DNA of 64,000 nt from Acidobacteriota bacterium (GTDB lineage: Bacteria > Acidobacteriota > JAAYUB01), in the NCBI GenBank assembly GCA_018001935.1, contig JAGNHB010000023.1:1-64000 (forward strand), read 5' to 3'. Shown here in pieces: positions 34,642-42,794 of this stretch. The notes under the pieces are model-generated. The model did no database searches and was not told the DNA's origin. It saw nothing but the letters and a program-made list of their open reading frames with translations. The stretch's first letter is position 1. Every line of letters begins with the position of its first letter. The position numbers and the translations under genes are program-made.

Positions 34642-35807
34642 GGTTCCTCCTCGGCGGGGACCCGGCCCGCGGGGCCGGTCTCCGCCCCGATGAATCGGAG
34701 CAGACCCTCGACGTAGCGCCGGGGGGTGAAACGCGCCGCCGTTGCCGGGACGGCGGACTCGAAGCGGTCCCGGGCCTGCAGGTAGGCGAGGATCGCCCCG
34801 GCCAGGGCCCGGGGGTCTCCCGGCGGGACCAGGATCCCCGAGACCCCGTCGTCCACCGTCTCGGCCAGCCCGCCGACCCGGGTGGTCACCACGCCCCGTC
34901 CCCACTGGTAGACGAGGGGGATCACCCCGCTCTGGGTGGCGTGATGGTACGGCAGGACCGCCACGTCGGAAGCCTTGACGTAAACCTCCACCGCCTCGTT
35001 GGGCACGAAGGCGTCCGTCACCCGGATCCTCCCGGCGCGCTCCAGGGGCGCGATCCAGGTCTGGTAGTCCCGTCGCTTGTCGTAGAACTCGCCCGCCACC
35101 ACGAGGAAGAGGTCGGGGTGTTCCGCCGCGAGCGTCTCGAACGCCTGCAGGAGCACGTCGAGCCCCTTGTACTTCCGGATAATGCCGAAAAAGAGGACGA
35201 TCTTCGCCGCCCCGGGGAGCCCGAGCCGCTCCCGGGCTTCCATCCGGGTCAGGCCGGGCGTGTCGGGGAACCCGGAAAACCGGGGGACGAACAGCCGGCA
35301 GACGGGCGTGTGCGGCCACGCCCGGGCCAGGGCCCCGGCGTCGCCTTCCCAGTGGGCGATGAAGGCGTCCGCCAACCGGAAGAGGCGACGCTGGAAGAAG
35401 CGCCCCAGGGGGACCGGTTCGTGAGGCTCCACGTTGTGGCAGACCAGCAGCAGCCGCTGGTAGGCGCGGTGGTGGAGGGGCCCCAGGAACCGGAGGAGGA
35501 ACGGCGCGAAGAAGGGCGTCCACCAGGAGAGCAGGAGGACGTCGAGGCCCTCCGCGGCGATCCGCCGGCGGCCGCGCCGCCAGGAGAGCGGGTTGTAGGG
35601 GTCGAAGACGGGGTCCGCCGCGCCCGGGTAGCGGACCCGGCTCGTGTCCAGGGGGGTCTTCCCCGGGAACAGCAGACGGGGGTAGAGGCGCGTGTAGTTG
35701 AAAGCGGCGCCATCGACGGTCTCCGGGAGGTTCCGGACCAGTTCGGCGTCGAAGTTGGAGATTCCGCCCCGGAACGGGGGGAAGGGGCCGAGCACGCCGA
35801 TCTTCAA
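34638..35807 (-). CDS. GT4-type glycosyltransferase
   Basis: A 389-aa GT-B fold glycosyltransferase. The N-terminal acceptor domain begins MKIGVLGPFPPFRGGISNF. The C-terminal donor-binding domain has IVLFFGIIRKYKGLDVLL, LFLVVAGEFYD and the E-x7-E-like segment ATQSGVIPLVYQWGRGVV. It is expected to transfer a hexose from a nucleotide sugar during glycan or glycolipid assembly. The start is TTG 35807, overlapping the stop of the upstream GT2 gene as TTGA with aggaggg before it, so the two transferases are coupled. The acceptor cannot be told. Confidence 0.88.
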   Translation of the reverse strand: MKIGVLGPFPPFRGGISNFDAELVRNLPETVDGAAFNYTRLYPRLLFPGKTPLDTSRVRYPGAADPVFDPYNPLSWRRGRRRIAAEGLDVLLLSWWTPFFAPFLLRFLGPLHHRAYQRLLLVCHNVEPHEPVPLGRFFQRRLFRLADAFIAHWEGDAGALARAWPHTPVCRLFVPRFSGFPDTPGLTRMEARERLGLPGAAKIVLFFGIIRKYKGLDVLLQAFETLAAEHPDLFLVVAGEFYDKRRDYQTWIAPLERAGRIRVTDAFVPNEAVEVYVKASDVAVLPYHHATQSGVIPLVYQWGRGVVTTRVGGLAETVDDGVSGILVPPGDPRALAGAILAYLQARDRFESAVPATAARFTPRRYVEGLLRFIGAETGPAGRVPAEEEP

Positions 35808-36784
35808 CGCGCGCCCTCCTCCGGGGGGGAGGCCGGAGGGGCGTGGCGCCGGTGCTCCCGGATGGAGTAGAACGTGTCGGCGCTGCGGGAGTGGGCGATC
35901 ATCTCGGCCAGGAAGCCGAAGAAGACCACCTGGATCCCCACGATCAGAACGGAGAGGCCGAGGTAGAACAGCGGCCGGTTGCTCAGGAAGTTCCCCATGA
36001 GGCGCCAGACCAGGAGGGCGAGGGTGATCCCCGCCCCGGCCAGGGTGAGCAGCAGCCCGAACATGCCGAAGACGTGCTGGGGGCGGGCGGCCCAGCGGGT
36101 GAGGATCAGGACCGTGAAGAGGTCGAAGAAGCCGCTGAAGAAGCGCCACAGGCCGTACTTGGACTTCCCGAACCGGCGTCGGTGGTGGGTGATCTTCACC
36201 TCGCCGATGCGGAAGCCGAAGCTGGAGGCGATGACGGGGATGTACCGGTGCATCTCGCCGTAGAGGTTCAGGTACTCCGTGGCCTCACGGCGGTAGGCCT
36301 TGAAGCCGCAGTTCATGTCGTGGAGCTTCACCCCGGCCAGCCTCCCCGCCACGCGGTTGTAGACCCAGGAGGCGAGGCGGCGGGTGAGGGGGTCCCGGCG
36401 GGGAGACTTCCAGCCGGAGACCAGGTCGTATCCCTCCTCGATCCGGGCCAGGAACTTGGGGATCTCCACGGGGTCGTCCTGGAGGTCGGCGTCCAGGGTG
36501 AAGAGGATTTCCCCGCGGGCCTGGGCGAAACCTGCAGCCAGGGCCGCGGCCTTCCCGAAGTTCCGGCGGAGGTGGATGACCTGGACGTCGGGGTCCGAGG
36601 CAAAGAGTTCGTCCAGCACGCGATCCGACCCGTCGCGGCTGCCGTCGTCGACGAAAATGATCTCGCAGGGGCGGCCCAGCTTCCCCATGGCCTCCCGAAT
36701 GCCGGCGTGGAGAAAGCGCAGGGATTCCTTCTCGTTGTACACAGGGATGATGAAGGACACCCGGTTCGAGGCAGGGTCGGACAC
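35804..36784 (-). CDS. GT2 glycosyltransferase of the DPM1/GtrB/ArnC type
   Basis: A 326-aa protein. A GT-A catalytic domain has VSFIIPVYNEKESL, VDDGSRDGSD and the D-x-D LDADLQDDP. Two C-terminal transmembrane helices follow (about 225-255 and 265-295). Such enzymes attach a sugar to undecaprenyl or dolichyl phosphate at the membrane. The start is GTG 36784, ten bases after the stop of the secreted FG-GAP gene. It overlaps the GT4 gene by four bases. Together the two transferases may glycosylate an envelope polymer or secreted proteins (inference). Confidence 0.9.
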   Translation of the reverse strand: MSDPASNRVSFIIPVYNEKESLRFLHAGIREAMGKLGRPCEIIFVDDGSRDGSDRVLDELFASDPDVQVIHLRRNFGKAAALAAGFAQARGEILFTLDADLQDDPVEIPKFLARIEEGYDLVSGWKSPRRDPLTRRLASWVYNRVAGRLAGVKLHDMNCGFKAYRREATEYLNLYGEMHRYIPVIASSFGFRIGEVKITHHRRRFGKSKYGLWRFFSGFFDLFTVLILTRWAARPQHVFGMFGLLLTLAGAGITLALLVWRLMGNFLSNRPLFYLGLSVLIVGIQVVFFGFLAEMIAHSRSADTFYSIREHRRHAPPASPPEEGAR

Positions 36785-36794
36785 CGGCGGGCCT

Positions 36795-38312
36795 TTACTG
36801 GGCGATGGCGAGTGCGGTGTCCACGACTCCGTCACGGTTGAAATCACCGAAGACGAGGCACTCGTGCCGGCGCACGTTCGCGACGACGGCCAGCAGGCGG
36901 GGGACCCCCGGGAGGGGGTTGAAGGTGTAGACGAACGCCTGGCGGCCGATCCGGAAGAGGACGATGGACTGGGTGTCCGAACCGCCCGCGGGGGCGTAGG
37001 AGAACACCTGCTGCTGGTAGATCGGCAACTGCGTGGCGGAAGGCTGGAAACCGGCCCCCCGGTCGTTGAGCAGGAGCACGCCGGCGTTTCGGGCCATGCT
37101 GAGCATGGCGAGGTCCTCGAAACCGTCGCCGTTCACGTCGAGGCATGCCATCCCGTCGTAACCGGACGGCATGGGCAGGCAGAGTTGCGCATCCAGGACG
37201 AGGCCTCCGGGTTGGGAGAAGACCGTCAGGCAATTGCGCTCGGAGGAGTAGACGAGGAGTTGGGACCCGCCACCGGCCCCCGCCGAATCCCCCTTGCTCC
37301 GCACCGAGGAGAGGGGCTGCAGCAGGCGCATGAAACCGGCGGAGGTGATGGGCGGGGCGATCTGGTAGCACTGCACGCCCGTCCACTCGTAGCCCGGGTT
37401 GAACAGGACCACGATGCGGCCGGAGTTGCGGCCCACGAAGACGGCCTCGTTCACCCGGTCGTCGTTCATGTCGTCCATGAGAAGGAAGCAGTTGTCCGCC
37501 ATGTCCAGGGACGAGAAGAAGGGTTGAATGGACATCACCCGGTCGTCGACCTGGAAGTGGGTGTCGTCGAGGCGACTGGCCTTCAGGACATAGGCGCCGT
37601 TGTAGATCAGGACCTCGGGGTGAGTCTCGGCCGCCGGCGGGGGATCGGTCGGGGTCGTCGTCCCCTGGTCGGGGTCCGGGTCCGGCGGGTTGGCCGGGGG
37701 GTCGGCCTGCCCGTTGGGGGGAGGCGTCGGCACGTCTGTCGCGACGTCCACGACCCCGTCGATGGTTGCCGTGGGTCGGGCGGGATTGCTGGACAGGAGC
37801 ATGGTGAACGGGTTCCCCTCGTCGAGATCGAGGGAGTCCATCCACCCGTCGTCCACCACGGCGGCCAGCAGTTCGAACGGGTACGTGACGGCGGATGCGA
37901 CGCCTCCCGGCCGGGAGGCGGACACGGCAGCGACATCGACCCGCCCGCCGGCCGCGGGGGAGGAACCGACGGCGAAACCGGTCTGCCCGATTTCCAGCAG
38001 ACCCGTATCGATGGCGGCGAAAACGCCGGCGTCGGGACGGCTGGAGGGCCCCCGCGCACCGATCAGGCCGAAATGGTGATTGAAAACCGGCTGCTCGAAG
38101 CGGCGCCAGAGGGAGTCGCTCATCCCGGCGAAGCCCACGGGAAGCAGCCGCGTCCCGTTCGCGGTTTCGGACGCGAGGGGGAGGTTCAGGACGGCCCGGG
38201 ACGAGGGACCCGCCGGCCTCTGCGCGGTGGCCGGGGCGGACCCCCACTCCAGCGCCGGCTTGAAGGCCAGAGCCAGGGCGACGATCAATGTTTTGACGGC
38301 GAGTGACTTCAC
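36795..38312 (-). CDS. Secreted FG-GAP-repeat protein
   Basis: A ~505-aa exported protein with an N-terminal signal (VKSLAVKTLIVALALAF). A ~200-residue low-complexity, Pro-rich region follows. The C-terminal propeller-like half carries FG-GAP Ca loops (MDDMNDDRVNEAVFVG, LDVNGDGFEDLAMLS and DFNRDGVVDTALAIAQ, the last at the extreme C-terminus). GTG 38312 was chosen because the promoter at 38345-38374 would place the RNA start at about 38338, on top of the alternative ATG 38339, and agga lies properly before the GTG. Function unknown; probably surface or periplasmic. The glycosyltransferase genes follow directly. Confidence 0.78.
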   Translation of the reverse strand: MKSLAVKTLIVALALAFKPALEWGSAPATAQRPAGPSSRAVLNLPLASETANGTRLLPVGFAGMSDSLWRRFEQPVFNHHFGLIGARGPSSRPDAGVFAAIDTGLLEIGQTGFAVGSSPAAGGRVDVAAVSASRPGGVASAVTYPFELLAAVVDDGWMDSLDLDEGNPFTMLLSSNPARPTATIDGVVDVATDVPTPPPNGQADPPANPPDPDPDQGTTTPTDPPPAAETHPEVLIYNGAYVLKASRLDDTHFQVDDRVMSIQPFFSSLDMADNCFLLMDDMNDDRVNEAVFVGRNSGRIVVLFNPGYEWTGVQCYQIAPPITSAGFMRLLQPLSSVRSKGDSAGAGGGSQLLVYSSERNCLTVFSQPGGLVLDAQLCLPMPSGYDGMACLDVNGDGFEDLAMLSMARNAGVLLLNDRGAGFQPSATQLPIYQQQVFSYAPAGGSDTQSIVLFRIGRQAFVYTFNPLPGVPRLLAVVANVRRHECLVFGDFNRDGVVDTALAIAQ

Positions 38313-38344
38313 AGGAATCCTAAAACCGTCGTCTTCCATTTCTC

Positions 38345-38374
38345 ACGATAGCACCGCCCGCTCGGTACTGTCAA
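38345..38374 (-). promoter_or_regulatory. Promoter of the FG-GAP-glycosyltransferase-TruD operon
   Basis: On the minus strand, a perfect TTGACA (38374-38369), an 18-bp spacer and TATCGT (38350-38345, 4/6) precede the FG-GAP gene. Confidence 0.6.
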
Positions 38375-38429
38375 GAAAAAACTTTTTACCAATCGAATTT
38401 TAGTTCAACCTTCCTGAGAAACGACTTCG

Positions 38430-38927
38430 TTATCTGCCCAGGCCGCTCTCCCGGAGTTCGACCTCGGCACGATAGGTTTCGATGGCCTCTTCCAGGCGGC
38501 CGTCGTTCTTGAGCATCCCCGCCTTCACGTTGAGGACCCGGGCCTTGTTCTCCGTCACCTGGAGCTGCCGGAAGCCGATCTCGAGGACCTGGTAGGCCAT
38601 CTCTTTCTGCCCGCGGTCGTAGATCTTCCGGGCGACGATGACGGTCTCCTTCATCAACGCTTCCTCGAAGCGGAGGGGCAGACGCAGGTCCATGATGACC
38701 CGGAACTCCTGCATCGCGCGCTTGAAGTCACCTTTCTGGATCAGCAGTTGAATGATCTCGTGCTGCGATTCCGCGATGGAGAGGAGCCGGAGGGTCGCGT
38801 CATCGACCGAGGGCCCGGGGGCGGACTGCCCGGGAACAGCAGCCGTCGCCAGCGCCAGCAGCAACACCCCCTTCAACACGACCCGCAAAATGCGGGGCAC
38901 GGGATGGTTGTGAAAAAGGGCGCTCAT
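38430..38927 (-). CDS. Small secreted helical-repeat protein
   Basis: A 165-aa protein with a signal peptide (VVLKGVLLLALATAAVPGQSA). An all-helical region resembling TPR units follows (for example DFKRAMQEFRVIMDL, YQVLEIGFRQLQ and GRLEEAIETYRAEVEL). aaggag precedes ATG 38927. It is third in a tight operon behind an ECF sigma factor and its zinc-finger anti-sigma factor, with 3-bp gaps. It may modulate the anti-sigma factor in the periplasm or be a target of the regulon. No specific family is recognised. Confidence 0.75.
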   Translation of the reverse strand: MSALFHNHPVPRILRVVLKGVLLLALATAAVPGQSAPGPSVDDATLRLLSIAESQHEIIQLLIQKGDFKRAMQEFRVIMDLRLPLRFEEALMKETVIVARKIYDRGQKEMAYQVLEIGFRQLQVTENKARVLNVKAGMLKNDGRLEEAIETYRAEVELRESGLGR

Positions 38928-38930
38928 GAT

Positions 38931-39494
38931 CTATCTCCTTGTCTCGTTCATTTTCCATGGATTCTCGAACGGGTTCTCCCCGTCGGCGATCCGGGGGTCC
39001 GCCTGGTTGATGGCCAGGAAGGGGTTCTCCGCCTCCGTTGCCGCCGCGCCGGTCTCCACTTCCCGCTGAACCTGGAAGGGATTCTCGCCCGTGGGGGAGA
39101 CCATGTGCATCGCGGCGTGGTAGTGCCGGTCGATGGCGACCAGGATCAGCCGGTCTTCGCGAACCTGCTGCTCCCGCACCGTGAAGACGCACAGCAGGGC
39201 AGAGAGCAGGACGAGGACCAGGGCCGCGGCGGTCTGGAGGGCGAACGCCCGGTTCGGCCGGGAGGGGAAGGCCGTCACCCGGCCGGCGTCCGCCGCCAGG
39301 GCCGACTCGATCCGTCCCCAGAGTTCGGGGGAAGGCCGGTGTCGGGGGGCGTGCTCCCGGAAGAGGCGGTCCATCGCCGCTTCTTCGCGGTCGAGGTCGC
39401 CGCAGGGCCCGCACCGCCGGATATGCTCCGCCAGGGCCGGGTCGAAAGACCGGCTGGAGGCTCGGAGGATGATTTTCTTTTTCGGACAGGCCAT
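38931..39494 (-). CDS. Zinc-finger anti-sigma factor (zf-HC2 type)
   Basis: A 187-aa protein with an N-terminal zf-HC2 site (HIRRCGPC, residues about 24-31), one transmembrane helix (about 87-107, TAAALVLVLLSALLCVF) and a ~75-residue periplasmic tail. The tail contains ENPF three times (GENPFQ, AENPFL, GENPFENPW). It probably holds the upstream ECF sigma factor inactive at the membrane. It starts 3 bp after the sigma gene. The repeated NPF motif is unusual; a TNPFNQ motif also ends the GspC-like protein at 42795. Confidence 0.85.
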   Translation of the reverse strand: MACPKKKIILRASSRSFDPALAEHIRRCGPCGDLDREEAAMDRLFREHAPRHRPSPELWGRIESALAADAGRVTAFPSRPNRAFALQTAAALVLVLLSALLCVFTVREQQVREDRLILVAIDRHYHAAMHMVSPTGENPFQVQREVETGAAATEAENPFLAINQADPRIADGENPFENPWKMNETRR

Positions 39495-39497
39495 CGC

Positions 39498-40100
39498 TCA
39501 ACCCTGTTTGAGATAGTGACGAATCGAATCCTTCGCGAACACCCGGGCGCGGTAGATGTCCGTCTTCACCGCCAGAAGCGACCGGCCCACGATCTGAGCG
39601 ATTTCCTTGTAGCTCTTCTCGTGAATGACCGACAGGATGAACACTTCCCGCAGCTTCGGCGGCAGGGTGTCCAGCGCCCTCTGAACGACCGTCGCCAGTT
39701 CGTCCCCGAGCACGCGCTCCTCCGGGTTCCGGGAGTTCTCGGTGGGGTCGGCGTCGTCGCCCTCGGGGGTCGAGGCGCCGGGGAAGACCGTTTCCTCCGT
39801 CCGCCGCTTCCGGAACCGCTGGTAGGCCTCGTTGCGGGCGATCCGGTACAGCCACTGCTCGAAGCGCCCCGCCTCCTTCAGCGTGTGCAGCGCCCGGAAA
39901 GCCAGCACGAAGGTGTCCTGCGTGATGTCTTCCGCGTCTTCCCGGCGCTTCACCATGCTCAGGATGAAGTTGAAGATCCGCTGTGCAAAGATCCCGTAAA
40001 GCTCATGCCTCGCTTCGATGTCGCCAACTGCCGCTTTTCGAATGAGATCCTCGAGGCAATTTCCCATGGAGGCATTCTCTGTCACGCTGTTCTCTCTCAC
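39498..40100 (-). CDS. ECF RNA polymerase sigma factor
   Basis: A ~200-aa sigma-70 family extracytoplasmic-function factor. Region 2 has EDAEDITQDTFVLAFRAL and GRFEQWLYRIARNEAYQRFR. A Pro/Glu-rich linker (about 105-128) leads to region 4 with LPPKLREVFILSVIHEKSYKEIA and its helix-turn-helix. GTG 40100 is the longest start; ATG 40067 is possible. Its own promoter-like sequence lies upstream, and the terminator at 40166 separates it from gspD. It forms a sigma - anti-sigma - secreted protein operon. Confidence 0.9.
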   Translation of the reverse strand: MRENSVTENASMGNCLEDLIRKAAVGDIEARHELYGIFAQRIFNFILSMVKRREDAEDITQDTFVLAFRALHTLKEAGRFEQWLYRIARNEAYQRFRKRRTEETVFPGASTPEGDDADPTENSRNPEERVLGDELATVVQRALDTLPPKLREVFILSVIHEKSYKEIAQIVGRSLLAVKTDIYRARVFAKDSIRHYLKQG

Positions 40101-40116
40101 AGATCAGACGGTCCAC

Positions 40117-40144
40117 ATAATATTGATCTGGGACGGAATTGAAA
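40117..40144 (-). promoter_or_regulatory. Putative promoter of the sigma/anti-sigma operon
   Basis: On the minus strand, TTTCAA (40144-40139), a 16-bp spacer and TATTAT (40122-40117, 5/6) lie between the gspD terminator and the sigma gene. Confidence 0.4.
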
Positions 40145-40165
40145 GTTGCTATTTTTTCGACAAAA

Positions 40166-40187
40166 GAGGGAGCCTTTCGGCTCCCTC
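40166..40187 (-). terminator. Intrinsic terminator of the type II secretion operon
   Basis: A perfect 9-bp stem (gagggagcc/ggctccctc) with a 4-nt loop is followed by tttt on the minus strand. It sits 15 bp past the gspD stop. Confidence 0.85.
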
Positions 40188-40202
40188 CGTGTTCGGGGAC
40201 GT

Positions 40203-42749
40203 TCAAGCGCCCGGTGGCGGCGGGCCCGCCAGGGACTCCGGTGGCAGGGTTCGGGCCGAGCTTTTCGGGGGCTCCGGCTCCGGCTCCGGCTTCTTCGCCG
40301 GGTCCGCCGCGGGTTCCGGGATATCGATCTTCTCCGGGTCCTTCGGTTTCTCCTTGTCCGGGTTGGTGTCGGCGGAGGGCCTGGGCTCCGGCGGGGCGAC
40401 GGCCGCGGTTTCATCGCCGGCGCCGTCCTTCGCTTCTTCCTTCTTGCCGTCTTCCTTCTTCTTCTTTTTCGCCTCGTCCTTCTTCTTGTCCTTCTTCTTC
40501 TTCTCCTCGGGGGGCTGGTAGACGCCGTACTCGCGGTGTTTCTTCTTGTTGCGAATGAAGTTGTTGATGTTCTTGAGGCTGTGCTGCACGGCGTCGGAGG
40601 TCTTGATGAGGTCCTCGGAAGTGTGGATGACGTGCGGCGTCAGGATCACCAGGAGTTCGTTGCGGGTCTTGCTCTTGCTGGAATCCCCGAAGAGCCAGCC
40701 GAGGACGGGGATGCGGCTCAGGCCGGGGAGACCGGCCACCGACGTGCCGTCCCGCTCCCGGATGATCCCGGCGAGGACCACCGACGCGCCGTCCTGGACC
40801 ACCATGGTGGTGTTCAGGGCGGCCCGGCTGATGGGAGGCGAACCGGCCAGGCCCTTGGAGGCCTCGCCGGGCGTGCTGACCTCCGTGGCGATCTCCATGG
40901 TCACCACGCCCGCGGCGCTGATGCGGGGCGCCACGTTGAGGCTGACGCCCGTGGAGCGGTACTGGATCTGGGTGTTCGTGATGTTGTACTGGTTGTTGTC
41001 GGGGGTGGTCCCGCCCAGGTAGGGGTTGGTGAAGCTGCTGGTGGCGATGGGGATCTCGTCGCCGACGTTGAAGGTCGCCTGGTTGCCGTCCAGGACCAGC
41101 AGGGCCGGCGAGTCGAGCACCTGGACCTTGGTGATGGACTCGAGGGTGTTCAGGAGCAGGTCCACCTGCCGCTGCCCGTTCAGGCCGAAGGTGAACAGGG
41201 TGGAGATGGTCAGGCCGGGCTTGGTGGCGTCGCTCGGGGTGAACTGGCCCTGGGTGGGGGGATAGATGTCGTTGCCGTCCGCGTCGCCTCGCCCCTTCAG
41301 CCAGGCCCCGACCCCGTAGGTGAGGGTGCCCTGAAGCTGGACGGCGATGATCTTGGCCTCGACGAGCACCTGGCGGGGCAGCACGTCGAGCTTCTTGATG
41401 GTCTTCAGCAGGAACTCGTAGTCCGCCTGGGTGCCCTGGATGATCAGGGAGTTGTTCAGGTCGTCACAGATGATCTTGACGTTGCCGGAGAGGCCCTGGA
41501 TGGCCACGCCCTCGCCGCCCTTGGTGGTCCCTTTCAGCTCGGGCTGGATGACCTGCCCCCCCATGGGGACGCTGGGCTGGCCGCTGGCGGTGGTGGAGGC
41601 CTCGCCCGTGGCAACCGTTTTCTGACGCGGGCCTACCGCGCCGGTCTGGGCGCCCATGTCCTCGAAAAGCTGGCCCAGGATGTCGGCGATGTTGGTGGCC
41701 GTGGTGTTCTCCACCTTGTAGACGAAGGTCTCGACGCCCCGGGCAGCCGGCGCGTCCAGCTTCTCGATCCACTTCTTGACCTGGTCCATGGCGTTCGGGG
41801 TGCGGCAGACCACCAGCACGGAGTTCAGCCGGGGAACGGCGATGAACTTGATGCCCGTACTGTTCGACCCGGCGCTGAAGACCACCGTGAGGTCCTTGGT
41901 CACGTCCTCGGCCTTGTTGAACTGGATGGGGACGAGTTCGAGCATGTTGACCTCGAAGAAACCGTTGTCCAGGATCTCGACGATGTCGAGCAGTTTCTTG
42001 AGGTTGTCGCCGAAGTCGGAGATCATCAGGATGTTGTAGGTCTCCAGGTTGATGATCTGGGTGTTGTCCGTCTTGAACTCGTCGAGGATCCGGGCCAGCT
42101 CGCCCGCCGGCATGAACTGGACGGGGATGATGTAAGTGTTGAGCTCCTCGCCGACCACGTCCTCCCGCCCCTTGATCCGCTTGATTTCCGACGGGTACTT
42201 CTTGCCTTCCTGGATGGGCACGAAGTGATAGATCTCGCCGGACTTGACGATCGTCGCCCCGTTGATGCGGAGGATGTCGATCAGGATGGGCATCAAGGCC
42301 TCCCGTGGAACCGGCTTCTTGATGCTGATGTTGACCTTGTTGGCCTGGACCTTGGCGTCGATGAGGTAGTCCATCTCCAATTGCTTGCAGATCAGGTCGA
42401 TGAAGTCGAAGAGGTCCGCATCGTAGATCTGGAGGTTGAACCCCGCGCCCGACGAGGACCGGCTGAGGCCGTCGGACACCGGCCGCGAGGGTCGCGGCGA
42501 CGGTGACGGCGCCGGCTCGGGTCCCTGGGGGGAATCGGGCGACGGCGTGATCCCGGGGGCGGGTGCGCCCGGGCCGAAGGGGATCGGGGTGGGCGAGCCC
42601 GCGGGACGCATCACGCTGGGCCGCATCGGGGGACGCTCCTTCACCTTCGGGGGCACCTTGTCGGGGTCGTCCTGGGCCGGCGCCAGTCCGAAGGCCAGGA
42701 CCGCCAGGACGAGGCACGTGGTGAACGGTTTCCACGGGAATCTCTTCAT
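40203..42749 (-). CDS. gspD: Type II secretion outer-membrane secretin GspD
   Basis: An 848-aa secretin with a signal peptide (LVLAVLAFGLAPAQ). A Pro-rich linker leads to the N0 domain (FNLQIYDADLFDFIDLICK), then N1-N3 domains and the secretin core (about 470-720) with VLVEAKIIAVQL, NVAPRISAAGVVTMEI and LPGLSRIPVLGWLFG. The last ~110 residues are a Lys/Glu-rich then Pro-rich tail, far longer than the usual S domain. It forms the outer-membrane channel of the secretion machine. ATG 42749 has aaggag upstream. Last gene of the operon, followed by a terminator. Confidence 0.95.
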   Translation of the reverse strand: MKRFPWKPFTTCLVLAVLAFGLAPAQDDPDKVPPKVKERPPMRPSVMRPAGSPTPIPFGPGAPAPGITPSPDSPQGPEPAPSPSPRPSRPVSDGLSRSSSGAGFNLQIYDADLFDFIDLICKQLEMDYLIDAKVQANKVNISIKKPVPREALMPILIDILRINGATIVKSGEIYHFVPIQEGKKYPSEIKRIKGREDVVGEELNTYIIPVQFMPAGELARILDEFKTDNTQIINLETYNILMISDFGDNLKKLLDIVEILDNGFFEVNMLELVPIQFNKAEDVTKDLTVVFSAGSNSTGIKFIAVPRLNSVLVVCRTPNAMDQVKKWIEKLDAPAARGVETFVYKVENTTATNIADILGQLFEDMGAQTGAVGPRQKTVATGEASTTASGQPSVPMGGQVIQPELKGTTKGGEGVAIQGLSGNVKIICDDLNNSLIIQGTQADYEFLLKTIKKLDVLPRQVLVEAKIIAVQLQGTLTYGVGAWLKGRGDADGNDIYPPTQGQFTPSDATKPGLTISTLFTFGLNGQRQVDLLLNTLESITKVQVLDSPALLVLDGNQATFNVGDEIPIATSSFTNPYLGGTTPDNNQYNITNTQIQYRSTGVSLNVAPRISAAGVVTMEIATEVSTPGEASKGLAGSPPISRAALNTTMVVQDGASVVLAGIIRERDGTSVAGLPGLSRIPVLGWLFGDSSKSKTRNELLVILTPHVIHTSEDLIKTSDAVQHSLKNINNFIRNKKKHREYGVYQPPEEKKKKDKKKDEAKKKKKEDGKKEEAKDGAGDETAAVAPPEPRPSADTNPDKEKPKDPEKIDIPEPAADPAKKPEPEPEPPKSSARTLPPESLAGPPPPGA

Positions 42750-42794
42750 ATCATGAACTCCTTGCTCGGTTTTCCGGTATGGCATACGGTGCTT

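Noticed and set aside
34642-35523. N-terminal extension of TruD
   Set aside because: The frame stays open but is the alternate frame of the glycosyltransferase. The GTG at 34641 has a strong ribosome site and starts the conserved domain.
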